A stretch of 16,489 nt of DNA from Campylobacteraceae bacterium. GTDB lineage: Bacteria > Campylobacterota > Campylobacteria > Campylobacterales > Campylobacteraceae. Under the pieces are notes generated by a model. It did not search any database, was not told the DNA's origin, and was given only the letters and a program-made list of their open reading frames with translations. Shown piece by piece: positions 7,156-15,490 of the stretch. Location of the stretch: NCBI GenBank assembly GCA_031282125.1, contig JAITEH010000044.1, positions 1 to 16,489 on the forward strand. Reading direction: 5' to 3'. Made by a program: the position numbers and the translations under genes. Within the stretch, counting starts at the first letter, position 1, and each line of letters begins with the position of its first letter.

Positions 7156-8253
7156 TTAATATACAGCTTTCAAATGCTGCAATATCTTATCGTTCTGCGC
7201 TTGCGTTCCTATCGTAATACGCGCGGCGTTCATGCCGTAACTTCTCAAATCCCTTATGATAATACCGCGTTTCATCAATTTCTCGCAAATATCGGAAGAG
7301 TTTTTGTCTGCGCCGAATTTATAAGTTATGAAATTTGTATAACTTTTGATAAATTCCAGACCAAGCTTGTCTGCAAACTCTTCGTAGCGGCTCATCTGTT
7401 CGAAATTTTTAGAAACAGTCATTTTGATAAACTCTTCATCTTTTAAAGCCTCTATCGCCGCTTTTAAGCTCAAAGTCGTGATATTAAACGGCGAGCGCAG
7501 CTTAGAAAGCGCGCTTATAACTTTAGCGTCGCCCACACCGTATCCCGTGCGCATGCCGCCAAGTCCGTACGCTTTTGAAAATGTTCCCAAATATATAGCG
7601 TTGGGGAAAGTCTCTATAAGCTCTTTGGGGTCAATCTTTTTGTTTTCGTCTTTATACGCCGCGAACTCCTGATAAGCGCCGTCTATCACGGCAAGCGTAT
7701 CGGGCGAAATCTCTTTCAAAAACCTAAAAACCTCTTCTTTGTCAAGACATTCGCCAAGAGGGTTATTGGGCAGGCATAAAAAAACTACTGCTACATTCTC
7801 ATTTGCCTTATAAATATCGATAAACTCTTGCAAATTATGTTCGCCTGAAGGAGTTTTGAGGATACCCGCACCAGTTCTTTTGCCGTATATCTCATACATG
7901 GCAAAGGTAGTTTTTGCCATCATGATTTTATTTGACGGATTGGCTTTGGCAAACAAAGAAAACTCTATAATCTGGTCGCTTCCCGAGCCAATGATGATAT
8001 TGTGGCTTTGGACGCCGTATTTTTTCGCCAACGCCTCTTTTAATTCGTACATGCTGTCGTCAGGATAAAGGTTCATCTTTGAAATCTCCGCACTGACTGC
8101 CTCAATCACTCTTTTGCTGCATCCGTATGGATTTTCATTACTCGCCACTTTTATAACATCGCCCGCATTTACGCCGTACTCGCGCACCACAAGTTCTATA
8201 GGCTTGCCCGCCTCGTAGTTACTCAAACTGTCTAAAGTCTTGTTAAATATCAT
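7156..8253 (-). CDS. hisC: Histidinol-phosphate aminotransferase family
   Basis: This is a fold-type I PLP aminotransferase of 365 residues. It carries SNENPYG (38-44), PNNPLGE (162-168, the usual NPTG-like turn), Asp191 in VIDGAYQEF, and the PLP lysine K227 in [10 protein letters not shown]. It also has R235 in MRTGYG and the C-terminal ARITIG phosphate/substrate-arginine region. HisC-type enzymes transaminate imidazole-acetol phosphate with glutamate in histidine synthesis. Some HisC homologues also act on aromatic 2-oxoacids. Its place directly after pheA (2-bp gap; its AAGGA ribosome site overlaps the pheA stop) makes a role in turning phenylpyruvate into phenylalanine plausible. That is inference from context. 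No other his gene is present in the window. Confidence 0.93.
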   Translation of the reverse strand: MIFNKTLDSLSNYEAGKPIELVVREYGVNAGDVIKVASNENPYGCSKRVIEAVSAEISKMNLYPDDSMYELKEALAKKYGVQSHNIIIGSGSDQIIEFSLFAKANPSNKIMMAKTTFAMYEIYGKRTGAGILKTPSGEHNLQEFIDIYKANENVAVVFLCLPNNPLGECLDKEEVFRFLKEISPDTLAVIDGAYQEFAAYKDENKKIDPKELIETFPNAIYLGTFSKAYGLGGMRTGYGVGDAKVISALSKLRSPFNITTLSLKAAIEALKDEEFIKMTVSKNFEQMSRYEEFADKLGLEFIKSYTNFITYKFGADKNSSDICEKLMKRGIIIRDLRSYGMNAARITIGTQAQNDKILQHLKAVY

Positions 8254-8255
8254 TT

Positions 8256-9326
8256 TTATCCTTCAAAAATATAGCTTCCAAGCCATATAATATCATATAT
8301 TTTGCCGCTGCCGTTAAGTACGCTTTGTATATTTTCATCGTCAATATGCCCCTCAAAATCAAGGTAAAACACCCTTTTAAAATCTCTGCCTCTGGTAGGC
8401 CGCGACTCTAACTTCGTAAGGTTTACATTGGCGTTTTTAAATATTTCCAACAGCGACAAAAGACCGCCAGGTTTATCCTGCGTCTTAGCCAAAACGGAGG
8501 TTTTATTTTTCGTTCCTTTGGCGTTTTTAAAATCGCTCAAAATAACAAAACGCGTTCTGTTTGCCAGATTGTCCTCTATCTTCTCAAAAAGTATCGGAAC
8601 ATTATAAAGCTTCGCCGCTATGTGCGAGCAGATAGCCGCCGAATCTTTTTCTACGCTTGCCATATACGCCGCTTGAGCGGTTGATTTGGCAGGTATGAAC
8701 TCCGCGCCGTTTAACATGTGCGTTTCCAAAAACTGCCTGCATTGATTATAACCTTGCGGATGCGAATATATACGCTTCACGTCTTTAACGTCTTCGGCAA
8801 ACGTCGCAAATGAGTGATGGATATCCATGTACAGTTCGGCTACTATTTTGATATCCTGATATTTGCCCAAACAATCAAGCGTGATACCAACAGCCCCTTC
8901 GGTATTGTTTTCTATCGGTACAACGCCGTATTTTGCCTCTTTGTTGTACAGCACTTCAAACACGGCTTCGATAGAATTTAGCGCCAGATACGTCCCCTGC
9001 GCGCCAAATCTTTTCTGGGCGGCTTGATGCGAATACGTTCCTTCAGGCCCTAAAAAAGCTATTTTTTCGGGAAATTCTATATTGCGGCTTACGGCAAAAA
9101 CTTCCGAGTATATAGCCTCTATCGCTCCACCTTTTACAAGTCCGCTGCTTTGGCGTTTCAATCTGTCAAGTATCTCTTTTTCGCGCTCGGGACGATAGAT
9201 AGGCTGACTTTCGGAGTGTTTAAGCACTCCTATCTCTTTGACAAAATTCATGCGCTCATTTAAAAGTTCTAAAATCTTATCGTCTATCCTGTCTATCTCT
9301 CGTCTGCATTCAGCGATTCTCTTCAT
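8256..9326 (-). CDS. pheA: Bifunctional chorismate mutase / prephenate dehydratase
   Basis: This makes phenylpyruvate from chorismate in two steps of phenylalanine synthesis. It has an AroQ-type chorismate mutase at ~1-85 ([19 protein letters not shown] and the YRPERE segment). Prephenate dehydratase spans ~87-265, with [13 protein letters not shown] (91-103), [12 protein letters not shown] and the catalytic NRTRF (256-260). A C-terminal ACT domain (~277-350) carries ESRPTR (307-312), the phenylalanine feedback site. The 356-residue length is normal for the bifunctional form. Its start lies inside the 3' end of lysA (17-bp overlap in another frame), so the two are probably translationally coupled. 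All catalytic and allosteric motifs appear intact, suggesting feedback inhibition by phenylalanine. Confidence 0.96.
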   Translation of the reverse strand: MKRIAECRREIDRIDDKILELLNERMNFVKEIGVLKHSESQPIYRPEREKEILDRLKRQSSGLVKGGAIEAIYSEVFAVSRNIEFPEKIAFLGPEGTYSHQAAQKRFGAQGTYLALNSIEAVFEVLYNKEAKYGVVPIENNTEGAVGITLDCLGKYQDIKIVAELYMDIHHSFATFAEDVKDVKRIYSHPQGYNQCRQFLETHMLNGAEFIPAKSTAQAAYMASVEKDSAAICSHIAAKLYNVPILFEKIEDNLANRTRFVILSDFKNAKGTKNKTSVLAKTQDKPGGLLSLLEIFKNANVNLTKLESRPTRGRDFKRVFYLDFEGHIDDENIQSVLNGSGKIYDIIWLGSYIFEG

Positions 9327-10533
9327 CTGCGCCCTCCAAATACTCCGTCTCCAGCCTTACCAAATCCTCAAACTCTTCACGTCTTCGTATCAAACGCTCT
9401 TTGCCGCTCTCCACCGCCACTTCGGCAGCGCGCAAACGCGAGTTATAGTTGCTGCTCATGCTAAAACCGTAAGCTCCCGCACTCTTTACCACCAGCAAAT
9501 CGCCGTGTTCAAGCGGCGGCAGTATTACGTCCTTTGCCAAAAAATCTCCGCTCTCGCAAATAGGCCCCACAACGTCGGCTAAAGTACCGCCGCCGTTTTT
9601 ATCTACCGCTTCTATCTCATGATAAGCGTCATATAAGCTTGGTCTGATTAAATCATTCATGGCTGCATCCACAATAACAAATCGTCTCTCGCCGTTATGC
9701 TTTTCATACAAAACTTTTGTGAGCAGATATCCGCTGTTGCCGACCAAAAACCGCCCAAGTTCGCACACTATAGTTACGTCCGTTCCAGATAGATTTGCCA
9801 ACACTGCCTGCGCAAAATTATAAGGCTCGATAGTAACTTCATCTTTGTAGCGAATGCCAACCCCGCCGCCGACATCGAAAAATTTGATATCTATCTCAAG
9901 CGCCTTTAGGCTTCTTAAAAGCTCGGCCGTCACGGCAGTCGCATCGCGGTACGGCGCTATATCAAGTATCTGGCTTCCTATGTGGCAATGTATGCCTATG
10001 GGTTCTAAAAACGGTGAATTTTTGCAATAAATGTAGAGTTTTTTTGCCGTATTGATATCTACGCCAAATTTATTTTTTTTAAGTCCCGTGGAAATATATG
10101 GGTGAGTTTTAGCGTCCACATCGGGATTGACGCGTATGCTTATCCTTGCGGTTACTTTTAAGTTTTCGGCTATTTTTTCAACTCTTTTTAACTCCGCTTC
10201 ACTCTCGATATTCAGCATCAAAATATCTTCTTTCAGCGCGAACTCTATCTCGCCGTCATCTTTACCTACGCCGCTAAAGATAATCTTATATTTTGCAACT
10301 CCCGCCAGCAGCGCTCTTTTAACCTCGCCTGCGGATACGCAATCGCACCCTGCTCCAAGCGTGGCTAAATGTTTCAAAACGCTTAAATTTGAGTTTGCTT
10401 TGAGGGCATAACAGACGAGCGATTTACGCGCGCGAAAAGCCTCTTTTACGGAGTCAAATCTTTCGCGGATATAATCAAAATCATATACATACAAAGGCGT
10501 TTGATATTTACGCGCCAGTTTCGTAAAGTCCAT
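9310..10533 (-). CDS. lysA: Diaminopimelate decarboxylase
   Basis: This PLP enzyme decarboxylates meso-diaminopimelate to lysine, the last step of the pathway. The 407 residues form an alanine-racemase-type barrel plus a beta domain. The PLP lysine is K45 (YALKANSN), followed by HIGSQ (184-188), VGGG (221-224), CELGR (257-261), CESGDF (326-331) with the catalytic cysteine contributed across the dimer, and GAYGF (353-357). Most family members read CEPGR; here Leu replaces Pro, a small oddity that leaves the key Glu and Arg in place. It is preceded by a 114-bp gap with promoter elements and an AAGG ribosome site, so it likely leads the lysA-pheA-hisC-dxs operon. Its 3' end overlaps pheA by 17 bp. 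Confidence 0.95.
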   Translation of the reverse strand: MDFTKLARKYQTPLYVYDFDYIRERFDSVKEAFRARKSLVCYALKANSNLSVLKHLATLGAGCDCVSAGEVKRALLAGVAKYKIIFSGVGKDDGEIEFALKEDILMLNIESEAELKRVEKIAENLKVTARISIRVNPDVDAKTHPYISTGLKKNKFGVDINTAKKLYIYCKNSPFLEPIGIHCHIGSQILDIAPYRDATAVTAELLRSLKALEIDIKFFDVGGGVGIRYKDEVTIEPYNFAQAVLANLSGTDVTIVCELGRFLVGNSGYLLTKVLYEKHNGERRFVIVDAAMNDLIRPSLYDAYHEIEAVDKNGGGTLADVVGPICESGDFLAKDVILPPLEHGDLLVVKSAGAYGFSMSSNYNSRLRAAEVAVESGKERLIRRREEFEDLVRLETEYLEGADEENR

Positions 10534-10541
10534 AAGATACC

Positions 10542-10633
10542 TTGGTTAAAAAAATAGACAATATTTTACCAAAAAGCTGCATAAAGCTTGTTAAAATTAA
10601 TTATATTTAACCAAAACGTTATTGTAACAGAGC
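10542..10633 (-). promoter_or_regulatory. Probable lysA operon promoter and leader with inverted repeat
   Basis: On the minus strand there is TTACAA (~10622-10627), a 16-bp spacer and TATAAT (10600-10605), a good sigma70-type promoter. A second weaker TAAAAT lies at 10563-10568. The expected leader contains the 9-bp inverted repeat TTGGTTAAA/TTTAACCAA (10542-10550 and 10606-10614). The proximal arm includes CCAA beside the AAGG ribosome site of lysA. The distal arm overlaps the promoter spacer, so RNA pairing is possible only for transcripts starting upstream. No known lysine riboswitch fits in a leader this short. Confidence 0.5.
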
Positions 10634-10647
10634 TTCACATCTTCATG

Positions 10648-11712
10648 TCAGCGGTTTTTGCGGTATAAGACGAATGCCAAAAGTCCCAAAATCACGATTG
10701 GCAAAAGTATGGAAACTTCTGCCGTTATAACGCCGTTTGAGGCAAATTTACCCAAAACAAAAAGCACTCCCCATCCGACGATAGCGATAAAAACAAATAT
10801 AAAACTCATCAGCGCGAGGTTGAAAAACCTTCCCGACAACGGCAGATAGTAGTAGAAAATCACAACGATAAGCGGCGCAAAAAACGGAAAAAATATTATC
10901 AAGTAGAGATTTGTTTTGATGGAGTCCACATTGATACCTTGTTCGCCGAAAAATATTATCGCATCGACGGCGTCAGGTATAGAGAGCGTGGATTGACCAA
11001 GATGCGCATTTTCGATGATTTTGGGGCGAAACTTTTCCAAAGCCGTCATATACGGCAGTTTGACGCTCTCAAGTTTAACGCTTAGATTTTCGTCTATTTT
11101 GGATTTTTTTATTATCTCGACATTTTCCAACATCCATGCGTTGTCGATAAAAACGCCTTTTTGCGCGCTTATGACCTCTTGGAGTTCATTATCTTTGATA
11201 TCAAAAATCTTGACTTTCGTAACCTCTTGTTTATAAGGATTGAGTTCGCCGAAATAGACATATTTGCCCTCGTATTTTAAGAACAGATCCGAAGATGTGG
11301 AGATGATTTGGTTGTATTTTAAGATATTGCTTTTGTATTCGTACGCATACGAAAATGATGAAAAATTAAGCGCGATATAGATGAATGTCAAAACCATCGC
11401 AGTAACAAATATAGGCAAAATCAGCGCATTTTTCGTGATACCCACAGCGTACATGCTGACAAGCTCATTGGAGCGGATCATCGAAAATTTGGCTACTATC
11501 ATCGCAAATACTATAGATAAAGGCAGCGTATAATTGACTGCGCTCATGAAGTTAAACAGAGCGTATAAAAGCTGTAAGTTAGCGGAATCCGGAAGTTTAT
11601 TTAAATTCGTGATAAAATCAACGCCAACATAAAAAAACTCTAACGAGCAAAATATAATAAAAAAGTTTTTCAGATATAAAAATGTGATGTAACGCTGATA
11701 TATTTTAACCAT
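10648..11712 (-). CDS. lptG: LptF/LptG-family LPS export permease (YjgP/YjgQ)
   Basis: This inner-membrane protein of the LPS export ABC transporter (with LptB) pulls lipopolysaccharide from the inner membrane to the Lpt bridge. The 354 residues show three N-terminal membrane helices (~11-33, 48-75, 95-117), a large periplasmic beta-jellyroll region (~120-265), and three C-terminal helices (~271-290, 298-321, 332-350), the standard LptF/G topology. The partner permease is not in the window, so LptF versus LptG is uncertain. I use lptG because it is the more common assignment for this locus (Cj0313 in C. jejuni, from memory). The start overlaps the 3' end of pth by 8 bp, so it is likely co-translated in the rplY-pth-lptG operon. 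Confidence 0.87.
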   Translation of the reverse strand: MVKIYQRYITFLYLKNFFIIFCSLEFFYVGVDFITNLNKLPDSANLQLLYALFNFMSAVNYTLPLSIVFAMIVAKFSMIRSNELVSMYAVGITKNALILPIFVTAMVLTFIYIALNFSSFSYAYEYKSNILKYNQIISTSSDLFLKYEGKYVYFGELNPYKQEVTKVKIFDIKDNELQEVISAQKGVFIDNAWMLENVEIIKKSKIDENLSVKLESVKLPYMTALEKFRPKIIENAHLGQSTLSIPDAVDAIIFFGEQGINVDSIKTNLYLIIFFPFFAPLIVVIFYYYLPLSGRFFNLALMSFIFVFIAIVGWGVLFVLGKFASNGVITAEVSILLPIVILGLLAFVLYRKNR

Positions 11713-12274
11713 TTTCGGCGCAGATTCCTTTTTTGGAAGTGTATTGCTGACTTACCTCATCAAGATTTTTACTAAGCAGCTCTTCACAGATAAGCGCCGC
11801 ATAATCCACAAGCTTCAAAACGCACTCGCTCTCATCTTTCGAAAAGTTTGATAATACAAAACTTACGGTATCTTGCATGGGTTTTGGCGCGCCCACGCCC
11901 AAACGCACTCTTATGTATTCGGGCGAGATAGACGAATCTATCGATTTTAATCCGTTGTGTCCGCCGCTTGAACCGCCGCGCTTAATGCGCACGCTGCCAA
12001 ACGGTATGGCTATATCGTCATGGATGACTACCAACTCTTCAGGTTTATAAAAATTGGCAACGGCGGCAACGCTTTTACCAGAGTTATTCATGTATGTCAT
12101 GGGTTTTAGAAAAAGGGCGTTTTGAGATTTGTACAAATCGCCGAAAAATTGGGGTTTTGAAATATAAGAGGCTCCAAAGCGAACTTTCAATGCGTCTATC
12201 GCTTTGAAGCCTATATTGTGTCTTGTATTTGCGTAACTCTCGGTAGGATTTCCAAGACCTACAAATAAAAACAT
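11705..12274 (-). CDS. pth: Peptidyl-tRNA hydrolase
   Basis: This frees tRNA from prematurely released peptidyl-tRNA. The 189 residues fit the bacterial Pth1 family. Conserved residues visible are GLGNP (6-10, Asn9), the catalytic His19 in TRHNIGF, MNNSG (62-66, Asn63), the catalytic-base partner Asp86 in VIHDDIAIPFG, and the GGSSGGHNGLKS loop (100-111). The gene follows rplY by 7 bp and overlaps lptG by 8 bp. The rplY-pth pairing is widespread in bacteria and links two translation functions. Nothing unusual is seen in the sequence apart from a weak ribosome site, which fits coupling to rplY. Confidence 0.96.
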   Translation of the reverse strand: MFLFVGLGNPTESYANTRHNIGFKAIDALKVRFGASYISKPQFFGDLYKSQNALFLKPMTYMNNSGKSVAAVANFYKPEELVVIHDDIAIPFGSVRIKRGGSSGGHNGLKSIDSSISPEYIRVRLGVGAPKPMQDTVSFVLSNFSKDESECVLKLVDYAALICEELLSKNLDEVSQQYTSKKGICAENG

Positions 12275-12281
12275 ATGTTTG

Positions 12282-12818
12282 TTATTGCGCTTTTATAACG
12301 CCTACAACGGCGACTCTATCCGCCTCTGCTATTTTTACGTCTGCGCTTGCTTTAATATCTCTTACGAGCAGCGAATCACCGATGCCAAGGTCGCTTACGT
12401 CAAGCTCAAAAGCGTTTGGAAGATTCTCAGCCGTACACTTTACGCCAAGTCTTCTTTTTGAGATGACCAAAACGCCTTTATCTTTGAGTCCCTTAGCAAC
12501 GCCTTTTGTAACTACGGGAACCATGTATCTTGTAACGACGTTTGGAAGCGCTACTTTCAAATCAACGTGCAAAATTCTATTTGTAACAGGCTCTCTTTGG
12601 TACTCCTGTATAACTACATTATATACATTCTCGCCGACTTTTACAGGAAAAATAAGCCCTTCTTTTTTGCGAACTACCTTGATAAACTCGTTCTCTTTGA
12701 ACGCCGCATGTACGTTTTGAAAACCTTTCGCATAAATATTGGCAATCAGATAACCATCTCGTCTAAGCGTTTTTAGCGACTTGTTGTCGATACTCTCTCT
12801 TAGTATGCCTTCTAACAT
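12282..12818 (-). CDS. rplY: 50S ribosomal protein bL25 (Ctc/TL5 form)
   Basis: This 178-residue bL25 protein binds 5S rRNA in the large ribosomal subunit. An N-terminal 5S-binding beta barrel (~1-90, starting with the LRES..NK.LK.LRRDGY.IA.IY region) is followed by the C-terminal TL5/Ctc extension (~95-178, with [23 protein letters not shown] and a terminal VAVVGV). This is the long form rather than the short ~95-residue E. coli form. It has an AAAAGGA ribosome site and a likely promoter in the 64-bp gap before it. It leads the rplY-pth-lptG operon, the same order as around ctc (Cj0311) in C. jejuni. Confidence 0.95.
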   Translation of the reverse strand: MLEGILRESIDNKSLKTLRRDGYLIANIYAKGFQNVHAAFKENEFIKVVRKKEGLIFPVKVGENVYNVVIQEYQREPVTNRILHVDLKVALPNVVTRYMVPVVTKGVAKGLKDKGVLVISKRRLGVKCTAENLPNAFELDVSDLGIGDSLLVRDIKASADVKIAEADRVAVVGVIKAQ

Positions 12819-12882
12819 AAAATTGTCCTTTTAAAAAAATAAGAGCGTGATTTTAGCTAACTTTATATAAAAAACAGCTAAG

Positions 12883-15480
12883 TTACCGCTTTAACGATAA
12901 AATGTCATCGTCGTCTAAATCTACGGTTACATTCTCGCTCACTTCGTCTTCATCGTCAAAATTGACGCGTTTTTTCGTACCGCCGCCGCGTTTGATGCCT
13001 GTGTGTCTTTCTATATCGTAATTATCAAGCAGGATTTTCAAATCCGCAGGCGATGTAGCGGCATAAAGCGCTTCATTGTAACTAATGAGGTCGCTTATAT
13101 AGAGATTGAGCAGCGCTTGGTTGAAACTTTGCGAACCGTAAACGTCGCTGTCGTCTTCGATAGAGTCTTTTATCTCGCTCTCTCTGCCGTCTTTTATCAT
13201 CGATTCTATACGTTCGTTTTTAATCAAAATTTCAACAGCCGCGATTCTTCCTCCGCCGTTTTTGCGCCTTACAAGCCTTTGCGAAACAACCGCTTGAAGC
13301 ACTGAAGCCAACGAATGGCGAATCTGAACCTGCTCGTTGCCGTTAAACATACTGATGATGCGCCCCACCGTCTCTTTAGCGTCAAGCGTATGCAGTGTGG
13401 ATAGCACAAGGTGTCCTGTTTCTGCGGCGCGAATCGCCGTTCTTATCGTCTCTACGTCTCTCATTTCGCCGACCATGATAACGTCTGGGTCTTCTCTCAA
13501 TGAAGCCGTCAAGGCATCGGAAAAACTCACGGCGTCTTCTCCTATGGAGCGTTGATTGATGATACTTTGCTCATCTTTATAGATAAACTCTATAGGGTCT
13601 TCAATCGTGATGATATGTTTTTGGCTTGTCTGATTTATACGGTTGATGATAGCCGCCAAAGTGGTGCTTTTACCGCTTCCTGTAGGACCAGTTACCAGTA
13701 CAAGTCCTCTTCTTTTGCCTGCAAACTCTTTTATGATGAGCGGCAGAGCAAGGTCTTCGACGTTTGGGATATTGAGTGGAATTACGCGAAACACCAACGA
13801 AATACCGTCTGTTTGATAAAACATATTTACGCGAAATCGATAATCCTCGTCAAGCCTGTAAGTAAAATCTATATTTTTTTTCTTTGAAAACTCGTCGTAT
13901 CTATCCTGCAAAAGCTCTCTTGCCAAGATATCTACCTCTTCTTTTTTGAAAATCGTATTGCTTACTGTTACAATCTCTCCGTTCACGCGTCCCTTGACGG
14001 CAGCGTCGGATTTGATATGCAAATCGCTTCCATTATACGAGGTGAGGTCTTTCAAATACCCCTCAAGCAGTCTTATAACTGGGCTTTTGTAGCGCTCTTG
14101 GGCGGCGGCTCTTTTTGCTTCGGCTTTCGATACTTTGCCAAGTTTGACTTCGACATTCACATCCGCGCTCTTTTTGTTTTTCAAATCTTCTGCTATTTTT
14201 GCTACGGCTGACTGCCTTTTCAAATCTTCCATAGCTTTTTCATGCGCCTCCCACTCCAGCCTCTCGCGTTCAAGTCTGATAGCCGCCTCTTCAGCCGCTT
14301 TTTTGTCAGCCTGCTCTTTGGCAATTCTGTCTGCTTCTGCTTTTTTGGCAGCTTCCTCAGCCGCTTTTTTCTGCTCCTCCGCCATCCTTATGGCCTCCTC
14401 TTTTTCTCTTTTTTCGCGCTCTATACGTTCTTGTTCGGCTTTTTCGGCAGCTTTTATCTCTTCAATCTCTTCATTTGTTACTCTTAAGCTTTCCAGCATC
14501 TCTCTATACGCTTTATTGAACTGCTCTATTCCCTCTTGAAGCAGCGTGGCATATACGTCTTTTAATACGATACCTTTTGACTCTACGTCCGCAAAATATT
14601 TTTGGATACTCTCTTTTGAAGGACAGACCTTCTCATCCGTGTCCATCATTTCCACATAACTCTCTATAGCGGACAAGGGTGCGGTATTGACGGCATTTTT
14701 GTACATTAACTGCGTGATATAATAGGTCTTATCGGCATACTGCTCCGTAACGCCCGTACTTGCAAAAAGACATCTTACATTGGAAATCTTCTGTTCTCTG
14801 ATGAGCTGATAAATATACGAAGCGTTCATGATGCCAAATTTCATCTTTTCAAGCCCAGCCGCTTCCAATCTCGCGTCCAATCTTCTGTCAAAGCGGCTTA
14901 CAAAAACGCTTATGACCACTTGAGGAAATGCTTTTTTGGGATTTCTGCGCTGAAAGATATAAAATCCGTTTTCTATCGCCTGAAGACATCTGCCTGCTTG
15001 CTGAGGTGAAAAAATAAGCGTAGCGTTTACGTTTATGCCCTCGATAATCAACTCTTTTATCGTCTCATATCCCGCTTCGGTCGCAGGAATCTTCATCATG
15101 ACGTTTGGCATGCCTATTTTTTTGTAGATTTTCTTTGCCTCTTCTACCATTTTATCGGTATCTTCGGAAAACAACGGATTTACTTCGATGCTTACAAATC
15201 CGTCTTGGCTATCCGCTTTGTACGTAGGCAAAAGAAGTTTGGCGGTATTTTTGATATCATTTATAGCCAAAAATTCATATCTCTCCTGCGGAAGCATGCT
15301 TATGCTTCTTTTTTTGTCTTCCGCATAAGCTTTGGAACTCAAAGCATTTCTAAGAATAACGGGATTGCTCGTAACGCCGCTTACTATACCCGAATCTATA
15401 AGCTCCGGAAGCTCGCTTGATAAAAATTCTCTCTCTATAAAATCACACCAAATAGAGAAATTGCTTGAACCGATTGCCAT
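12883..15480 (-). CDS. Transaldolase fused through a helical linker to a PilT/PilU-type ATPase
   Basis: One uninterrupted 865-residue frame with a good ribosome site (AAAGGAAG). Residues 1-335 are a complete transaldolase: Asp13 in IWCDF, GVTSNP (35-40), and the Schiff-base Lys130 in MMKIPATEAG. It ends at the normal family length. Residues ~336-463 are a Lys/Glu/Ala-rich helical linker. Residues 464-830 are a full PilT/PilU secretion ATPase: SDLHI N-domain motif, Walker A GPTGSGKST (598-606), Asp box IEDPIEF, Walker B LREDPDVIMVGEMRD (661-675, Glu672), and His box TGHLVLSTLHT (688-698). An acidic tail follows (836-865). It sits 10 bp after serB, where C. jejuni has a plain tal. Both halves look catalytically competent. 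I do not know this architecture as an established family. Confidence 0.9.
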   Translation of the reverse strand: MAIGSSNFSIWCDFIEREFLSSELPELIDSGIVSGVTSNPVILRNALSSKAYAEDKKRSISMLPQERYEFLAINDIKNTAKLLLPTYKADSQDGFVSIEVNPLFSEDTDKMVEEAKKIYKKIGMPNVMMKIPATEAGYETIKELIIEGINVNATLIFSPQQAGRCLQAIENGFYIFQRRNPKKAFPQVVISVFVSRFDRRLDARLEAAGLEKMKFGIMNASYIYQLIREQKISNVRCLFASTGVTEQYADKTYYITQLMYKNAVNTAPLSAIESYVEMMDTDEKVCPSKESIQKYFADVESKGIVLKDVYATLLQEGIEQFNKAYREMLESLRVTNEEIEEIKAAEKAEQERIEREKREKEEAIRMAEEQKKAAEEAAKKAEADRIAKEQADKKAAEEAAIRLERERLEWEAHEKAMEDLKRQSAVAKIAEDLKNKKSADVNVEVKLGKVSKAEAKRAAAQERYKSPVIRLLEGYLKDLTSYNGSDLHIKSDAAVKGRVNGEIVTVSNTIFKKEEVDILARELLQDRYDEFSKKKNIDFTYRLDEDYRFRVNMFYQTDGISLVFRVIPLNIPNVEDLALPLIIKEFAGKRRGLVLVTGPTGSGKSTTLAAIINRINQTSQKHIITIEDPIEFIYKDEQSIINQRSIGEDAVSFSDALTASLREDPDVIMVGEMRDVETIRTAIRAAETGHLVLSTLHTLDAKETVGRIISMFNGNEQVQIRHSLASVLQAVVSQRLVRRKNGGGRIAAVEILIKNERIESMIKDGRESEIKDSIEDDSDVYGSQSFNQALLNLYISDLISYNEALYAATSPADLKILLDNYDIERHTGIKRGGGTKKRVNFDDEDEVSENVTVDLDDDDILSLKR
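12991..14091 (-). other. PilT/PilU-type motor ATPase domain of the fusion protein (residues 464-830)
   Basis: PilT-family hexameric ATPases depolymerise type IV pili. Walker A, Asp, Walker B and His boxes are intact. The C-terminal AIRNLIRE motif typical of PilT is replaced by ERIESMIKDG. The following FNQALLNLYISDLISYNEAL region is closer to what I recall of PilU. No other pilus gene is in the window. Confidence 0.88.
14092..14475 (-). other. Lys/Glu/Ala-rich helical linker in the fusion protein (residues 336-463)
   Basis: About 128 residues, mostly K, E, A, R and Q with almost no Gly or Pro, reading like TolA or a long single alpha helix/coiled coil. The segment with repeated AEEA/KKAE patterns lies at ~360-410. 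It would hold the transaldolase away from the hexameric ATPase ring. Such low-complexity DNA is a plausible place for two genes to have joined. Confidence 0.75.
14476..15480 (-). other. tal: Transaldolase domain of the fusion protein (residues 1-335)
   Basis: This moves the three-carbon dihydroxyacetone unit between sugar phosphates in the non-oxidative pentose phosphate pathway. The active-site Asp13 and Lys130 are present. NVMMKIPATEAG and NATLIFSPQQAG resemble the mycobacterial/cyanobacterial-type Tal rather than E. coli TalB. The domain could fold alone, because its end matches the usual C-terminus of stand-alone enzymes. Confidence 0.92.
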
Positions 15481-15490
15481 CTGACTTCCT

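Noticed and set aside
14400..14500. The Tal-PilT fusion as a sequencing or assembly artefact
   Set aside because: Both halves and the linker share one frame, the linker has consistent codon periodicity and composition, and no frame jump is visible. Read data could still change this.
14135..14539. Plus-strand Ser/Ala-rich open frame
   Set aside because: It is the antisense of the Lys/Glu/Ala-rich linker, whose codon pattern keeps the opposite strand open; no ribosome site or family match.
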